Origin: UBA961 sp049317525
GTDB taxonomy: Bacteria > Bacteroidota > Ignavibacteria > Kapaibacteriales > UBA961
Reading direction: 5' to 3'
NCBI GenBank assembly: GCA_049317525.1
Contig: JBMOIC010000014.1
Location: 1 to 64,000, forward strand
DNA: 64,000 bases
A model generated the notes under the pieces. That model was not told where the DNA came from. It searched no databases and saw only the letters and a program-made list of their open reading frames with translations. A program made the translations under genes and the position numbers. Positions 45,150-53,678 of the stretch are shown here, in pieces (position 1 is the stretch's first letter; every line of letters begins with the position of its first letter).

Positions 45150-45989
45150 ATGTTTTTTACTTTATTAAAAATTGAATTAGAAAAAATATTCAAAAAAGGT
45201 AGATCTTTTATTGGATTTATAGCCATCGGTATTCTTGTTCCTATTATTCAAATTGCTATGTATAGTGAAGGTAACGATTACTTTAATATGTTTACTCAAA
45301 CATTGCAACAACAATTTGATTTTTCAGGTAATTTATTGAATGGATACCTTATTGCTTTTATTGTATTGCAAAGTTTATTTGTACATATTCCCCTTTTAGT
45401 TTCATTAATTGCAGGAGATATGCTTGCTGGAGAAGCAATCGCAGGTACTTTCCGAATTTTATTGATCAGGCCAGTCTCAAGATTTCAAGTAATTTCTGCA
45501 AAATTTATTGCTGCACAGATATATACATTATTGCTAATACTATGGATGAGCATCTTATCTATGGGTTTAAGTGTACTTTTCTTTGGAAAAGGTGAACTTT
45601 TTATCGTAGCTAGCACAATAACAATACTGCCACAAGATGATATCTTATGGAGATTTATACTAGCCTATTTTTATGGTTTTCTAAGTATGAGCACAGTAGC
45701 ATCAGTGGCATTTTTCTTTTCTGGTTTAGTTGAAAATTCTATTGGGCCAATCGTCTCTACTATGGCTATTATCATTGTATTTACTATCATATCTTCATTA
45801 GATGCAGGATTTATAAAAGCAATCAAACCATTTTTATTTACTAATCATCTTATCGGTTGGAGATATTTATTTGAACAAACAATAGATAGCTTTAGAATTT
45901 TACAATCTGCAATAATTCTTTTCATGCATTCTATGTTATTATTTGCCTTAAGCGTGTACTATTTGCACAAAAAAGACATAATGACTTAA
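45150..45989 (+). CDS. ABC-2 type transporter permease
   Basis: 279 residues with six membrane segments and an EAIAGTFRILLIRPVSR coupling-helix region, typical of ABC-2 permeases. It pairs with the ATPase 2 bases upstream. Substrate unknown. Confidence 0.88.
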   Translation: MFFTLLKIELEKIFKKGRSFIGFIAIGILVPIIQIAMYSEGNDYFNMFTQTLQQQFDFSGNLLNGYLIAFIVLQSLFVHIPLLVSLIAGDMLAGEAIAGTFRILLIRPVSRFQVISAKFIAAQIYTLLLILWMSILSMGLSVLFFGKGELFIVASTITILPQDDILWRFILAYFYGFLSMSTVASVAFFFSGLVENSIGPIVSTMAIIIVFTIISSLDAGFIKAIKPFLFTNHLIGWRYLFEQTIDSFRILQSAIILFMHSMLLFALSVYYLHKKDIMT

Positions 45990-46029
45990 TGTTTGATGCA
46001 TAAGTAATTATTCATTGTAACTATTCCCA

Positions 46030-46037
46030 TATCTTTG
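46030..46037 (+). promoter_or_regulatory. Promoter, -7 box TATCTTTG
   Basis: An exact TAnnTTTG match, with TTA 19 bases upstream at the -33 position. It is 32 bases before the ATG at 46069 and would drive the small membrane protein, YceI and the CxxCH protein as one unit. Confidence 0.55.
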
Positions 46038-46068
46038 TGTTAACGAACATATATTATTTGAGGATTCA

Positions 46069-46368
46069 ATGAATCAGTGGAAAGTTTTAATGGTATTCTC
46101 TATCATCGGCATAGTTTTTTTTGCTGCTTGGTGGGCAAAGGATGGATGTCAATTTTATACCAAAGATAAAGTTGAAATTGTTACAAAAGTGAAAGATGAT
46201 ATTTTTGGGGAAGAAGTAGAAAAAAGAGAATGGATTGATAAATTTAGTCTTGGAATATTCCCTGATGATCCGCACCCTACAGGTATTTATAGATCTCTTC
46301 TATTTCCTGTTACATTCCTATCTGCTTGTGCAATTTTTAGTCTATATCGTCTTAAAAAACAATCATAA
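46069..46368 (+). CDS. Small membrane protein of unknown function
   Basis: 99 residues, not recognised. Two hydrophobic segments (about 4-20 and 78-95) flank a charged, soluble loop of about 55 residues containing a single Cys (DGCQFYTKDKVE) and a WIDKFSLGIFPDDPHPTG segment. It leads a likely operon with YceI (20 bases downstream). A clear promoter and the position argue that it is a real gene. Confidence 0.6.
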   Translation: MNQWKVLMVFSIIGIVFFAAWWAKDGCQFYTKDKVEIVTKVKDDIFGEEVEKREWIDKFSLGIFPDDPHPTGIYRSLLFPVTFLSACAIFSLYRLKKQS

Positions 46369-46388
46369 TCATTTTTTAGGTTTTAATC

Positions 46389-47036
46389 ATGAAGCTTTTA
46401 ATTTATATAAGTGTACTTGCTTTTTTCTCTTTACCAATGCATGCAGGAACTACTGTTTCAGTGATTTCTGGAAAGAAAACAGTCAAATTAAATGATGCTG
46501 TTGGTGATAATATCATAAAGTTTTTAAGTTCTGCACCTGTTGAAAATATTGAAGGGAATGCAAAAGAAATACAAGGTAAATGGATCCTAGATGGAGATAA
46601 TCTAGAAAATTCATCTGGGAATATTTCTTTACAAGTACTTTCAATGAAAACAGGATTAACTAAAAGGGATGAGCATATGTATGCCAAAGATTGGCTTGAT
46701 GCGGCAACTTATCCTACTATTAGTTTCGATCTAAAAAAATTAGCTGATATTAAAATATCTAAATCAGAAAATGGGATGGCTGAATTTACTGCAATAGCCG
46801 ATGGTAGTTTTACAATGCATGGTATTGCTAAATCAATGAAAGCCTCTATTTATATCAAATATGTAAATGAATCAGATGCTACTAGAAAAAAAGCAGCTGG
46901 AGATTTTGTTATGATTAAAGCATCCTTTAAAGTTCCGCTAAAAGACTTCAATATTGCGGGCAAACAAGGTATAATAGGCAGTAAAGTAGGTGAAAATATT
47001 GAAATTACAGCAAATTTGTTCGGCTCAACTAAATAA
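46389..47036 (+). CDS. YceI-family periplasmic protein
   Basis: 215 residues. Signal peptide (about 1-19, ending MHAG) followed by a YceI beta-barrel domain: IEGNAKEIQGKWILDGDNLE, MYAKDWLDAATYPTISFDLK, GSFTMHGIAKSM and VPLKDFNIAGKQG. Family members bind long isoprenoid or similar lipophilic molecules. The ligand here is unknown; isoprenoid synthesis genes elsewhere in the window are suggestive only. It lies between the small membrane protein and the CxxCH protein. Confidence 0.88.
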   Translation: MKLLIYISVLAFFSLPMHAGTTVSVISGKKTVKLNDAVGDNIIKFLSSAPVENIEGNAKEIQGKWILDGDNLENSSGNISLQVLSMKTGLTKRDEHMYAKDWLDAATYPTISFDLKKLADIKISKSENGMAEFTAIADGSFTMHGIAKSMKASIYIKYVNESDATRKKAAGDFVMIKASFKVPLKDFNIAGKQGIIGSKVGENIEITANLFGSTK

Positions 47037-47061
47037 TATTTTTCTATTTCAAAGAGTTTTT

Positions 47062-47877
47062 ATGAAGCACTTTTTACTTTTATTTTCATTGTGCATTATT
47101 GCGAATATATCAATAGCACATGCAGACCCAAATGGCAAATCAGGCAGAGTACTTTCTAGTTCAGGTGGTTGCGGAGATTGCCATGGTGTTAGTGCAAGCC
47201 AAGCCACATCAGTTTCTATTTCCAGCAAAAGTGGTTCATTTACAACAAATCCAGGTGGTACTTTAGAACTTACTGCAATAGTAGCACATGCATCTAAATC
47301 AGGTGCTGGAATCAATATTGGTGTTAAGTCATCTGCTACATCTGCTACAAATCAAGGTACTTTAAATGTTGTCACAGGCCAAGGTTTAAAAAAATCTCAA
47401 AGTGAATTGGTTCATTCTGCAAGAAAAAGTATGGCATCCGGCAAGGCATCTTTTACATTTACATGGACAGCTCCAACCATAGAAGGAACTTATTATGTGC
47501 TTGCTTGTGGTAATGCTGTAGATGGCAATGGTTCTGAAAGTGGTGATCAATGGAATTTTATGTCCCCAATTGCAATTACAGTTGCAGCTGCAAGCAAAGT
47601 CCAAGAGCAGATTTTTATAAATCCCATTATTGCTCCAAACCCATTAATTGGTATTGGAACACTAAGCTTTGTTCTTGAACAAGCATCTGAAGTAGAATAT
47701 TCAATCATTGATGTATTAGGAAATCAAATAAGTAAACAATATCTAGGATTCTTATCTGCAGGGCCTCAATATCAAACGATTAATACTATTTCACAGAATC
47801 TATCTTCCGGACATTATTCCGTAATTTTAAGAACAGGCTCGTCTGCCATTTCTTTGCCTTTAATAGTGCAACACTAA
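47062..47877 (+). CDS. Secreted choice-of-anchor-V-type protein with a CxxCH motif and T9SS sorting domain
   Basis: 271 residues from ATG 47062. A signal peptide (ending AHAD) is followed by GGCGDCHG (C37, C40, H41), a c-type heme attachment motif, then a Reelin-like beta domain (about 48-180) and a C-terminal T9SS sorting domain (PNPLIGIGTLSF ... SIIDVLGNQ ... LSSGHYSVIL). This layout matches choice-of-anchor-V proteins, whose CxxCH sits near the mature N-terminus. Heme attachment is possible but unproven. A longer frame to 46990 overlaps yceI and is rejected. An intrinsic terminator follows. Confidence 0.82.
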   Translation: MKHFLLLFSLCIIANISIAHADPNGKSGRVLSSSGGCGDCHGVSASQATSVSISSKSGSFTTNPGGTLELTAIVAHASKSGAGINIGVKSSATSATNQGTLNVVTGQGLKKSQSELVHSARKSMASGKASFTFTWTAPTIEGTYYVLACGNAVDGNGSESGDQWNFMSPIAITVAAASKVQEQIFINPIIAPNPLIGIGTLSFVLEQASEVEYSIIDVLGNQISKQYLGFLSAGPQYQTINTISQNLSSGHYSVILRTGSSAISLPLIVQH

Positions 47878-47898
47878 TTTACTCTGCATAGCTCTTTT

Positions 47899-47938
47899 AC
47901 CGTTTTATGGCTAGAATAAGCTGTAAAACGGTTTTTTT
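47899..47938 (+). terminator. Intrinsic terminator of the YceI/CxxCH operon
   Basis: Stem ACCGTTTTA (47899-47907) with TAAAACGGT (47924-47932), an internally paired loop, and seven T residues. The T-tract overlaps the stop of convergent queC. Confidence 0.88.
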
Positions 47939-48629
47939 ATAAATACTTTGGGACAATTGCATATTCAATTGGGTCTATGCATTCGGCTTGAGCAAAACCT
48001 CTTAATCTTAAAGCGCATGAGTCACATATTCCACAAGCTTTATCTTCAGAACCATAACAACTCCATGTAAGATGTAAAGGAGCATGAAGATTATTACCAG
48101 TCTGAATAATTTCTTTTTTTGACATATTCAATAATGGTGTAATAATCTGAATATGAGTATCAGGCTTAGTACCTTGATTGATCATCAACTGGAAGGCATC
48201 AAAGAAATCTTTCCTGCAGTCTGGATAACCACTACTATCTTCTTGAACAGCCCCAATATATATTTTTGTGGCTTTAATAGCCTCTGCCCAACTGACAGCT
48301 ATACAAAGCATATTTGCATTCCTAAATGGCACATAACTATTAGGAATTTCTTTAGAGAGTAAATCTGCTTTGCTTATCTGTATGGAAGTATCTAGAAGAG
48401 AACTCCCACCAATATGTTTTAAGTATCCTATATCGACATGTAAACGTTTATCTATTGAATAATAGCTGCAAATATCATTAAAGGATTGTTCTTCTCTGGA
48501 TTCAGTTTTTTGTCCATAATTTATGTGTAATGCATGAATATCATAGAATTCAGAATGTGCTATAGCAGCACATACTGTAGAATCCATACCACCACTCATT
48601 AAAACAATAATTTTTTCTTTAGTCTTCAT
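47937..48629 (-). CDS. queC: 7-cyano-7-deazaguanine synthase
   Basis: 230 residues. The PP-loop is SGGMDSTVC near the N-terminus, and the zinc site is the C-terminal cluster CYGSEDKACGICDSC. QueC converts 7-carboxy-7-deazaguanine to preQ0 with ATP and ammonia, for queuosine or DNA deazaguanine modification. No other que or dpd gene is in the window. It overlaps nadD by 4 bases; last gene of a five-gene operon. Confidence 0.95.
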   Translation of the reverse strand: MKTKEKIIVLMSGGMDSTVCAAIAHSEFYDIHALHINYGQKTESREEQSFNDICSYYSIDKRLHVDIGYLKHIGGSSLLDTSIQISKADLLSKEIPNSYVPFRNANMLCIAVSWAEAIKATKIYIGAVQEDSSGYPDCRKDFFDAFQLMINQGTKPDTHIQIITPLLNMSKKEIIQTGNNLHAPLHLTWSCYGSEDKACGICDSCALRLRGFAQAECIDPIEYAIVPKYL

Positions 48630-49228
48630 TCATTATATAAAGAATATGATTGTATATATAATTCTACTTGCAAAGGAACTAAGCCATGTATATCGTTTCC
48701 TTCTACTAGATGTGAACGAATCAATGAAGACGATATATCAATGACTGGTATATCTAACCAAATTGGTTTAGAAAAGGTATTATTCAAGGATAAAATATCA
48801 TCAATGCTATCTGTATTCTGTACATGGTGTTTTCTTGCAACTATGCATAATTGAACATTAGCGACAATTTTTTGCCAATCTTTCCATTTAGTAAACTGTA
48901 TTGCTTGGTCTTCACCAATCAAAAGAAATAGCTTATCATTAGGAAACATGTCCATGAATGCAAGTACAGTATCAATAGTATAAGAAATTCCACCTCTTTC
49001 TAGTTCAATTGTAGAGACATATGTGTTTTGAAGTTCTTCACAAGCTAATAAAAGCATATGTACCCTGTGAATATCGTCTGCATTCTTTTCAGTTAATTTA
49101 AATGGGGATATCGAAGCTGGTACAACATAACAGGAATCCAAAGAACATTGTCTTCTAAAAGCATCAGCAAAAATAATGTGTCCACTATGAATAGGATTAA
49201 AACTTCCACCCATTATTCCAATATTCAT
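48626..49228 (-). CDS. nadD: Nicotinate-nucleotide adenylyltransferase
   Basis: 200 residues. GGSFNPIHSGH (7-17) carries the nucleotidyltransferase HxGH, and ISSSLIRSHL is the C-terminal S/T-S/T-x-x-R motif. It makes nicotinate adenine dinucleotide for NAD. It overlaps lnt and queC by 4 bases each. Confidence 0.95.
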   Translation of the reverse strand: MNIGIMGGSFNPIHSGHIIFADAFRRQCSLDSCYVVPASISPFKLTEKNADDIHRVHMLLLACEELQNTYVSTIELERGGISYTIDTVLAFMDMFPNDKLFLLIGEDQAIQFTKWKDWQKIVANVQLCIVARKHHVQNTDSIDDILSLNNTFSKPIWLDIPVIDISSSLIRSHLVEGNDIHGLVPLQVELYIQSYSLYNE

Positions 49229-50895
49229 ATAGATTCCTTAGAAGAGTATATGTGTTGAGGCTTAAGTGCTTTTCCTTTATAACCTGCATAGCATAGCAAG
49301 AATAAACTACATACTGATGAAATATATGGTAAGAAATCACCATATAAACAATATATCGTTAAGTCATATAACTGTACAATATCAGCTTTAAGTATTTGTT
49401 CTGATTGTGGCTTAGCGATATCTTGAATACTACCATCAGCATGAATAAATCCGCTTATACCTGTATTTCCACATCTTGCTATACTTCTATGAGATTCTAT
49501 TGCTCTCATTTGTGAGATTGCAAAATGTTGCATAGGGCCAGGACTATTATCAAACCATGCATCATTTGTTATAACTGCTAACATTGATGCACCTTGTTTA
49601 GCATATTTTCTTACGAATTCTGGATAGATAGATTCTATACAAATAACTGTACCAATATTGGAAATGATTCTTCCTTCGGGATTTCTTAATACTAAAGGAG
49701 ATTGTATTTTACCTTTCTTCCAACCAGAAATTCCAACTCCCCATTCTAAAAAACCAGCTAATAGTTCTATATCCTGAGAAAAAGGAAAACCTTCACCAAA
49801 AGGTGTTAATTTCATTTTGCGATGAATCTGGACTGAATCATGAGGTTGAATTAAAGCAGCTGCATTGTGTGCATAGTACTTATAACCAGGCAGCAATGGA
49901 TATGGCTTAGCAAGTGACTCTTTTTGATAATCAGGAATCAATACAAATTCAGCAAAACCAGATAATAGTGGAATATTCTTATTTCTATTCATGAAATAAG
50001 AGAAATTATGTTTTGCATTTGTTTCCACATCTAAAAATGGAATTGCTGTCTCACTCCATATATATAAATCTGGTTTAGATTGTGCATCCATTTCCATTAA
50101 TTGAAAATGTTTTTCTACTTGAGAAAAAACTCCACCAGACCACTTTTGCCATGGATTGATATTGGGTTGAACCAATGAAATAGTAACTTTGGCAGCAGAA
50201 ATTGACTTTTCATGTATTACTTGCTTAACATGATAGGAATATCCACATACAATTAAGAATAGTGCAATAATACTTAATGATATTATCCTTTTATTACTTT
50301 TTGTATTGGTGACATGTAGAATATGAAACAGTAAAATGTTAATTGTCATCACAAATGCACTCAAAATCCAAACACCAGCAATGTCAGCGATTTGAACGAT
50401 ATATGAATGATATATTTGTGTATATCCAAAAGAAAGCCAAGGATACGATAAATCAGTTAAAGAATGTAGCCATTCATATGCAACGATAAGAAAAGGCAAA
50501 GAAAGAGATGCATATATTGAAGCAATTCTTTTCTTGATATAAATAAAAGCAAGAAAAGGAATCATTAAAAAGAAGGGATGTCCAAGCCACAAAGCAATGC
50601 CGGCAATAATCAAAAAAGGATCAGATTGGGCTTGCCAACTTCCAACCCACCAATTTGTAATGCCATGATATACAAAAAAACATATATACAGACTAAGTAT
50701 TTGCTTCTTTTTACTAAGATTTTGTAGATAATCGATAGCAAAGAGCAAAGGAATAAAACCAATAAAGGCTATAAAGCCAAATTGATAAGGAGGAAAAGAT
50801 ATGCCAATTAAACAACCAGTAATCAGCATTAGAATTAATGCATGAATATATGAATGCGGTATTAGACGAGCATACAAAGATGAAATGAATGTCAT
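49225..50895 (-). CDS. lnt: Apolipoprotein N-acyltransferase
   Basis: 556 residues. About seven or eight membrane segments enclose a nitrilase domain with the triad Glu in WSETAIPF (about 281), Lys in KMKLTPFGE (about 360) and Cys in VICIES (about 418). It adds the third acyl chain to lipoproteins, implying a Gram-negative-type envelope with mature triacyl lipoproteins. It overlaps nadD by 4 bases and starts 5 bases after psd. Confidence 0.94.
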   Translation of the reverse strand: MTFISSLYARLIPHSYIHALILMLITGCLIGISFPPYQFGFIAFIGFIPLLFAIDYLQNLSKKKQILSLYICFFVYHGITNWWVGSWQAQSDPFLIIAGIALWLGHPFFLMIPFLAFIYIKKRIASIYASLSLPFLIVAYEWLHSLTDLSYPWLSFGYTQIYHSYIVQIADIAGVWILSAFVMTINILLFHILHVTNTKSNKRIISLSIIALFLIVCGYSYHVKQVIHEKSISAAKVTISLVQPNINPWQKWSGGVFSQVEKHFQLMEMDAQSKPDLYIWSETAIPFLDVETNAKHNFSYFMNRNKNIPLLSGFAEFVLIPDYQKESLAKPYPLLPGYKYYAHNAAALIQPHDSVQIHRKMKLTPFGEGFPFSQDIELLAGFLEWGVGISGWKKGKIQSPLVLRNPEGRIISNIGTVICIESIYPEFVRKYAKQGASMLAVITNDAWFDNSPGPMQHFAISQMRAIESHRSIARCGNTGISGFIHADGSIQDIAKPQSEQILKADIVQLYDLTIYCLYGDFLPYISSVCSLFLLCYAGYKGKALKPQHIYSSKESI

Positions 50896-50900
50896 ATCAA

Positions 50901-51563
50901 TTATTTAGGTAAAATTGCCAGAATAGATTCTGCACCCCGAACAGTTTGTCCAATAACAACCTTAATATCAGTATGAAAAGGAACAAGAATATCCATTCTA
51001 GAGCCAAATTTCATCATTCCGATTTTTTCACCAGCCGATAAGACTTGTCCTTTTTGGACAGTACATACAATCCTTCTGGCCAATACACCTGTAATCTGCT
51101 TAAAGAATACTTTACCATATGGATTAGTAATTCCAATCCTACTTTGCTCGTTTAACTCAGAGGATTTAGGATGCCATGCAACCAAGTATTCGCCTTGCAT
51201 ATATCGATAAAAATCTACTGTTCCACTTACAGGGCTTCTATTTACATGCACATCTAATGGTGAAAGAAAAATGCTAATTTGTATGGCTTTTCCCTTAATA
51301 AATTCTAATTCCTCTGTCTCTTTAATTTCAACAACTTTCCCATCTGCTGGCGCAATAAGTACAGAAGAATCATGTAATGCTTGTTGAGGAATTACTCTTT
51401 CTGGATCTCTAAAAAACCATAAAGTAAAGAATACTATAATTGCTCCAATACTAATGGTTATTACACTGCCATAACCTTTAAGAAAAAGAGCTGCAAGAAA
51501 AATAACTGAGAATCCAATCAATAACATTGGAATTGCATTATCATATCCATACTTAGTAAGCAT
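50901..51563 (-). CDS. psd: Phosphatidylserine decarboxylase proenzyme (short type)
   Basis: 220 residues, the archaeal/short PSD form. Two N-terminal membrane segments; APADGKVVEI and VHVNRSPVSG are conserved. Self-cleavage at Gly-Ser in MMKFGSRMDI (about 186-187) would give the pyruvoyl alpha chain. It makes phosphatidylethanolamine. 2 bases after the MqnA-like gene. Confidence 0.94.
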   Translation of the reverse strand: MLTKYGYDNAIPMLLIGFSVIFLAALFLKGYGSVITISIGAIIVFFTLWFFRDPERVIPQQALHDSSVLIAPADGKVVEIKETEELEFIKGKAIQISIFLSPLDVHVNRSPVSGTVDFYRYMQGEYLVAWHPKSSELNEQSRIGITNPYGKVFFKQITGVLARRIVCTVQKGQVLSAGEKIGMMKFGSRMDILVPFHTDIKVVIGQTVRGAESILAILPK

Positions 51564-51565
51564 AA

Positions 51566-52327
51566 TTAACCTAAAATGTGTACATCTCTGATTTCTGGAA
51601 TCATCTGATGATAATATAAAATTTGTTGAATAGACATAATATGTTCTTTAAAATCATCTTTCCAATGATATAATAATGAACCAATACGTCCAAACTCTTC
51701 CTCATATTCTGCTGAATCTTTAATAGTTTCAATGTCTGGAAGATCATCAGCAGCAAGATGTGTAGTAATTTCCAATAGATCTACTGTAAAATCTTCATCC
51801 TTACAAGCCCAGAAGGCTATTGGCAATGGGAAATCATTATAATCCGACCATTCCTCTGTTATATCTAAAGCACCTGGAATCAATGATTCGGCATTCCACA
51901 AAATAGCAGAATCATAGTGTTCTAATATCGTAGTTTTATCAATATTTGATTGAATGATATGCTTTTGCATCAACACATCATATTTTTCTATTAAACCAAT
52001 AAGACCAATATTCATAAGAAAATCATCTGATTCTAATCCAATTGTTTCCAATGATGATGATTTTTTAGAAAAATGAATAGAGGAAATACCTGAATATGAT
52101 TCTGCAAAAACTACGAATGTTGGTATTATTAGAATTTGAGCCTTAGATAAAGCAAAATCTAAAGGGTTGATTAAAGCAATATCAGCTTTTCCTGTATATA
52201 AGGCATCAATGCACTGCTTCTCTGACATTTCAATAAAATTATGGCCATGTTCAGCACAATACATAGAGGCATTGGCAAGTATAGGTTGTAAATAAGAATG
52301 ATTCGGTGCACAAATAGTTAATTTCAT
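51566..52327 (-). CDS. MqnA/MqnD-like solute-binding-fold protein (divergent)
   Basis: 253 residues, no signal peptide. The frame fits the MqnA/MqnD fold: GKADIALINPLDFA resembles the early GxxDvaliPxxea motif, and ALDITEEWSDYNDFPLPIAF then W resembles the DLGEEWxxxTGLPF-FAxW segment of MqnA (chorismate dehydratase, futalosine pathway). The N-terminus, usually IGxVxYLNxxP in MqnA, is different here (MKLTICAPNHSYLQP), so it may be a paralogue with another substrate. It is the first gene of the psd-lnt-nadD-queC operon and has its own promoter-like box. Confidence 0.5.
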   Translation of the reverse strand: MKLTICAPNHSYLQPILANASMYCAEHGHNFIEMSEKQCIDALYTGKADIALINPLDFALSKAQILIIPTFVVFAESYSGISSIHFSKKSSSLETIGLESDDFLMNIGLIGLIEKYDVLMQKHIIQSNIDKTTILEHYDSAILWNAESLIPGALDITEEWSDYNDFPLPIAFWACKDEDFTVDLLEITTHLAADDLPDIETIKDSAEYEEEFGRIGSLLYHWKDDFKEHIMSIQQILYYHQMIPEIRDVHILG

Positions 52328-52370
52328 ATGTTTTCGTCTAATATCTGGTCATTAAAGCTAATAAATCAAA

Positions 52371-52378
52371 CAAATTTA
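52371..52378 (-). promoter_or_regulatory. Promoter of the MqnA-like/psd/lnt/nadD/queC operon, -7 box TAAATTTG
   Basis: TAAATTTG on the minus strand exactly fits TAnnTTTG, about 44 bases before the start codon. The -33 element is not clear. Confidence 0.45.
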
Positions 52379-52466
52379 CAGAATTAAGGATATATGAATG
52401 CTATGAATAATCGGTATACTAAGCAATCTTTTAGATTATTTCGTTTCTTGTTTCATAGTGTTTTTG

Positions 52467-52474
52467 TAGTTTTG
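52467..52474 (+). promoter_or_regulatory. Promoter of the hisC/hppD/gdh cluster, -7 box TAGTTTTG
   Basis: TAGTTTTG exactly fits TAnnTTTG and is followed by TACATCCAAAA, similar to the sequences after the boxes at 12344 and 63939. The nearest TTG is 16 bases upstream (52448-52450). The leader would be about 40 bases. Confidence 0.5.
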
Positions 52475-52522
52475 TACATCCAAAAGCAGCATGGATTTTG
52501 ACACTTTTATGTCATTGTTTTA

Positions 52523-53626
52523 ATGATTTCAATACCTTCTTACATTTTAGATTTACATCCGTATAAACCGGGCCAAACACCAGCCGATATTAAACGTTTA
52601 TATGGCATTGATAAAGTAATCAAACTTGCATCAAATGAAAATCCGCTAGGTGCATCCCCTTTAGCTTTGCAAAGAATACAATCTATTACAGATGATGAAT
52701 TATCTTTATATCCTGATGGTGGATACGCTTTAAGGATGGAACTGTCTCGTCATCTAAATATATCTCATACAAATATTTTAACTTATAATGGTTCTGATGC
52801 CCTACTTCATCTTATCATGAAATGTTTTACAGAACCTGGCGACGAAATCATATCTTCTATGGGTACTTTTGTAGGTTATTATGTAGCTTCTAAAATTGCA
52901 AATCTTCATAGAATAGAAATTCCATTAACTCATGATTATCGTTATGATGTACAAGCTATTACTCATGCTATTACATCCAAAACAAAGGTAGTCTATATAG
53001 CCAATGCGAATAATCCAACTGGAACTTATATAAATAATCAAGAATTACATTTTCTTATTGAAAATATTCCCCAGAATATTCTCATTATTATGGATGAAGC
53101 ATATTATGAATATAGCGCTTCAATTGTTGATGATTATCCAAATAGCATTAAGTTATTTGCTCCTAATATTATAACGTTAAGAACATTTTCAAAAGCATAT
53201 GGGCTAGCTTCATTAAGAGTTGGTTATGCAATTGCACCAGAAGATGTAATTTCTGTTATGATGAAAGCTAAATTACCTTTTGATCCAGGAACAGTTTCTC
53301 AATTGGCTGCAATAGCGGCTTTACAAGATGTCGACTTCGTTAATAAAACAGTTGATTTAAATAAACATTCATTACAGTTATTTCAGCAGACTTTTACAGA
53401 ACAACAATGGAAGATTTCACCCTCTATTGCAAATTTTTCTATGATTGACTGTGGAACTTCAGAAAAAGCAGATGTTCTGTATATGGAACTACTAAAAAAT
53501 GGCTTTATTACTAGGCCTTTAGCTGGTTTCGGACTACCCTCTTGTATTCGCATAAGTACAGGAACTACAGATCAGAATCTTGCTTTACTTTCTTCTACAC
53601 AAAAGATAAGAGAGTTATTCAGTTAA
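52523..53626 (+). CDS. Histidinol-phosphate/aromatic aminotransferase (HisC family)
   Basis: 367 residues, fold type I. KLASNENPLGASP near the N-terminus, YNGSDALLHL, NANNPTGTY and the PLP lysine in TFSKAYGLASLRVGY (about 223) are present. HisC-type enzymes act on histidinol phosphate or aromatic amino acids. The next genes encode 4-hydroxyphenylpyruvate dioxygenase and glutamate dehydrogenase and no his gene is near, so tyrosine transamination is plausible. That role is inference from context. Confidence 0.85.
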   Translation: MISIPSYILDLHPYKPGQTPADIKRLYGIDKVIKLASNENPLGASPLALQRIQSITDDELSLYPDGGYALRMELSRHLNISHTNILTYNGSDALLHLIMKCFTEPGDEIISSMGTFVGYYVASKIANLHRIEIPLTHDYRYDVQAITHAITSKTKVVYIANANNPTGTYINNQELHFLIENIPQNILIIMDEAYYEYSASIVDDYPNSIKLFAPNIITLRTFSKAYGLASLRVGYAIAPEDVISVMMKAKLPFDPGTVSQLAAIAALQDVDFVNKTVDLNKHSLQLFQQTFTEQQWKISPSIANFSMIDCGTSEKADVLYMELLKNGFITRPLAGFGLPSCIRISTGTTDQNLALLSSTQKIRELFS

Positions 53627-53678
53627 AACTTTTGCATAATTTGTGCAATTACATTCATCAACATTCATTATCACAACA

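Noticed and set aside
46990..47061. N-terminal extension of the CxxCH protein
   Set aside because: It overlaps the end of yceI and would bury the obvious signal peptide.
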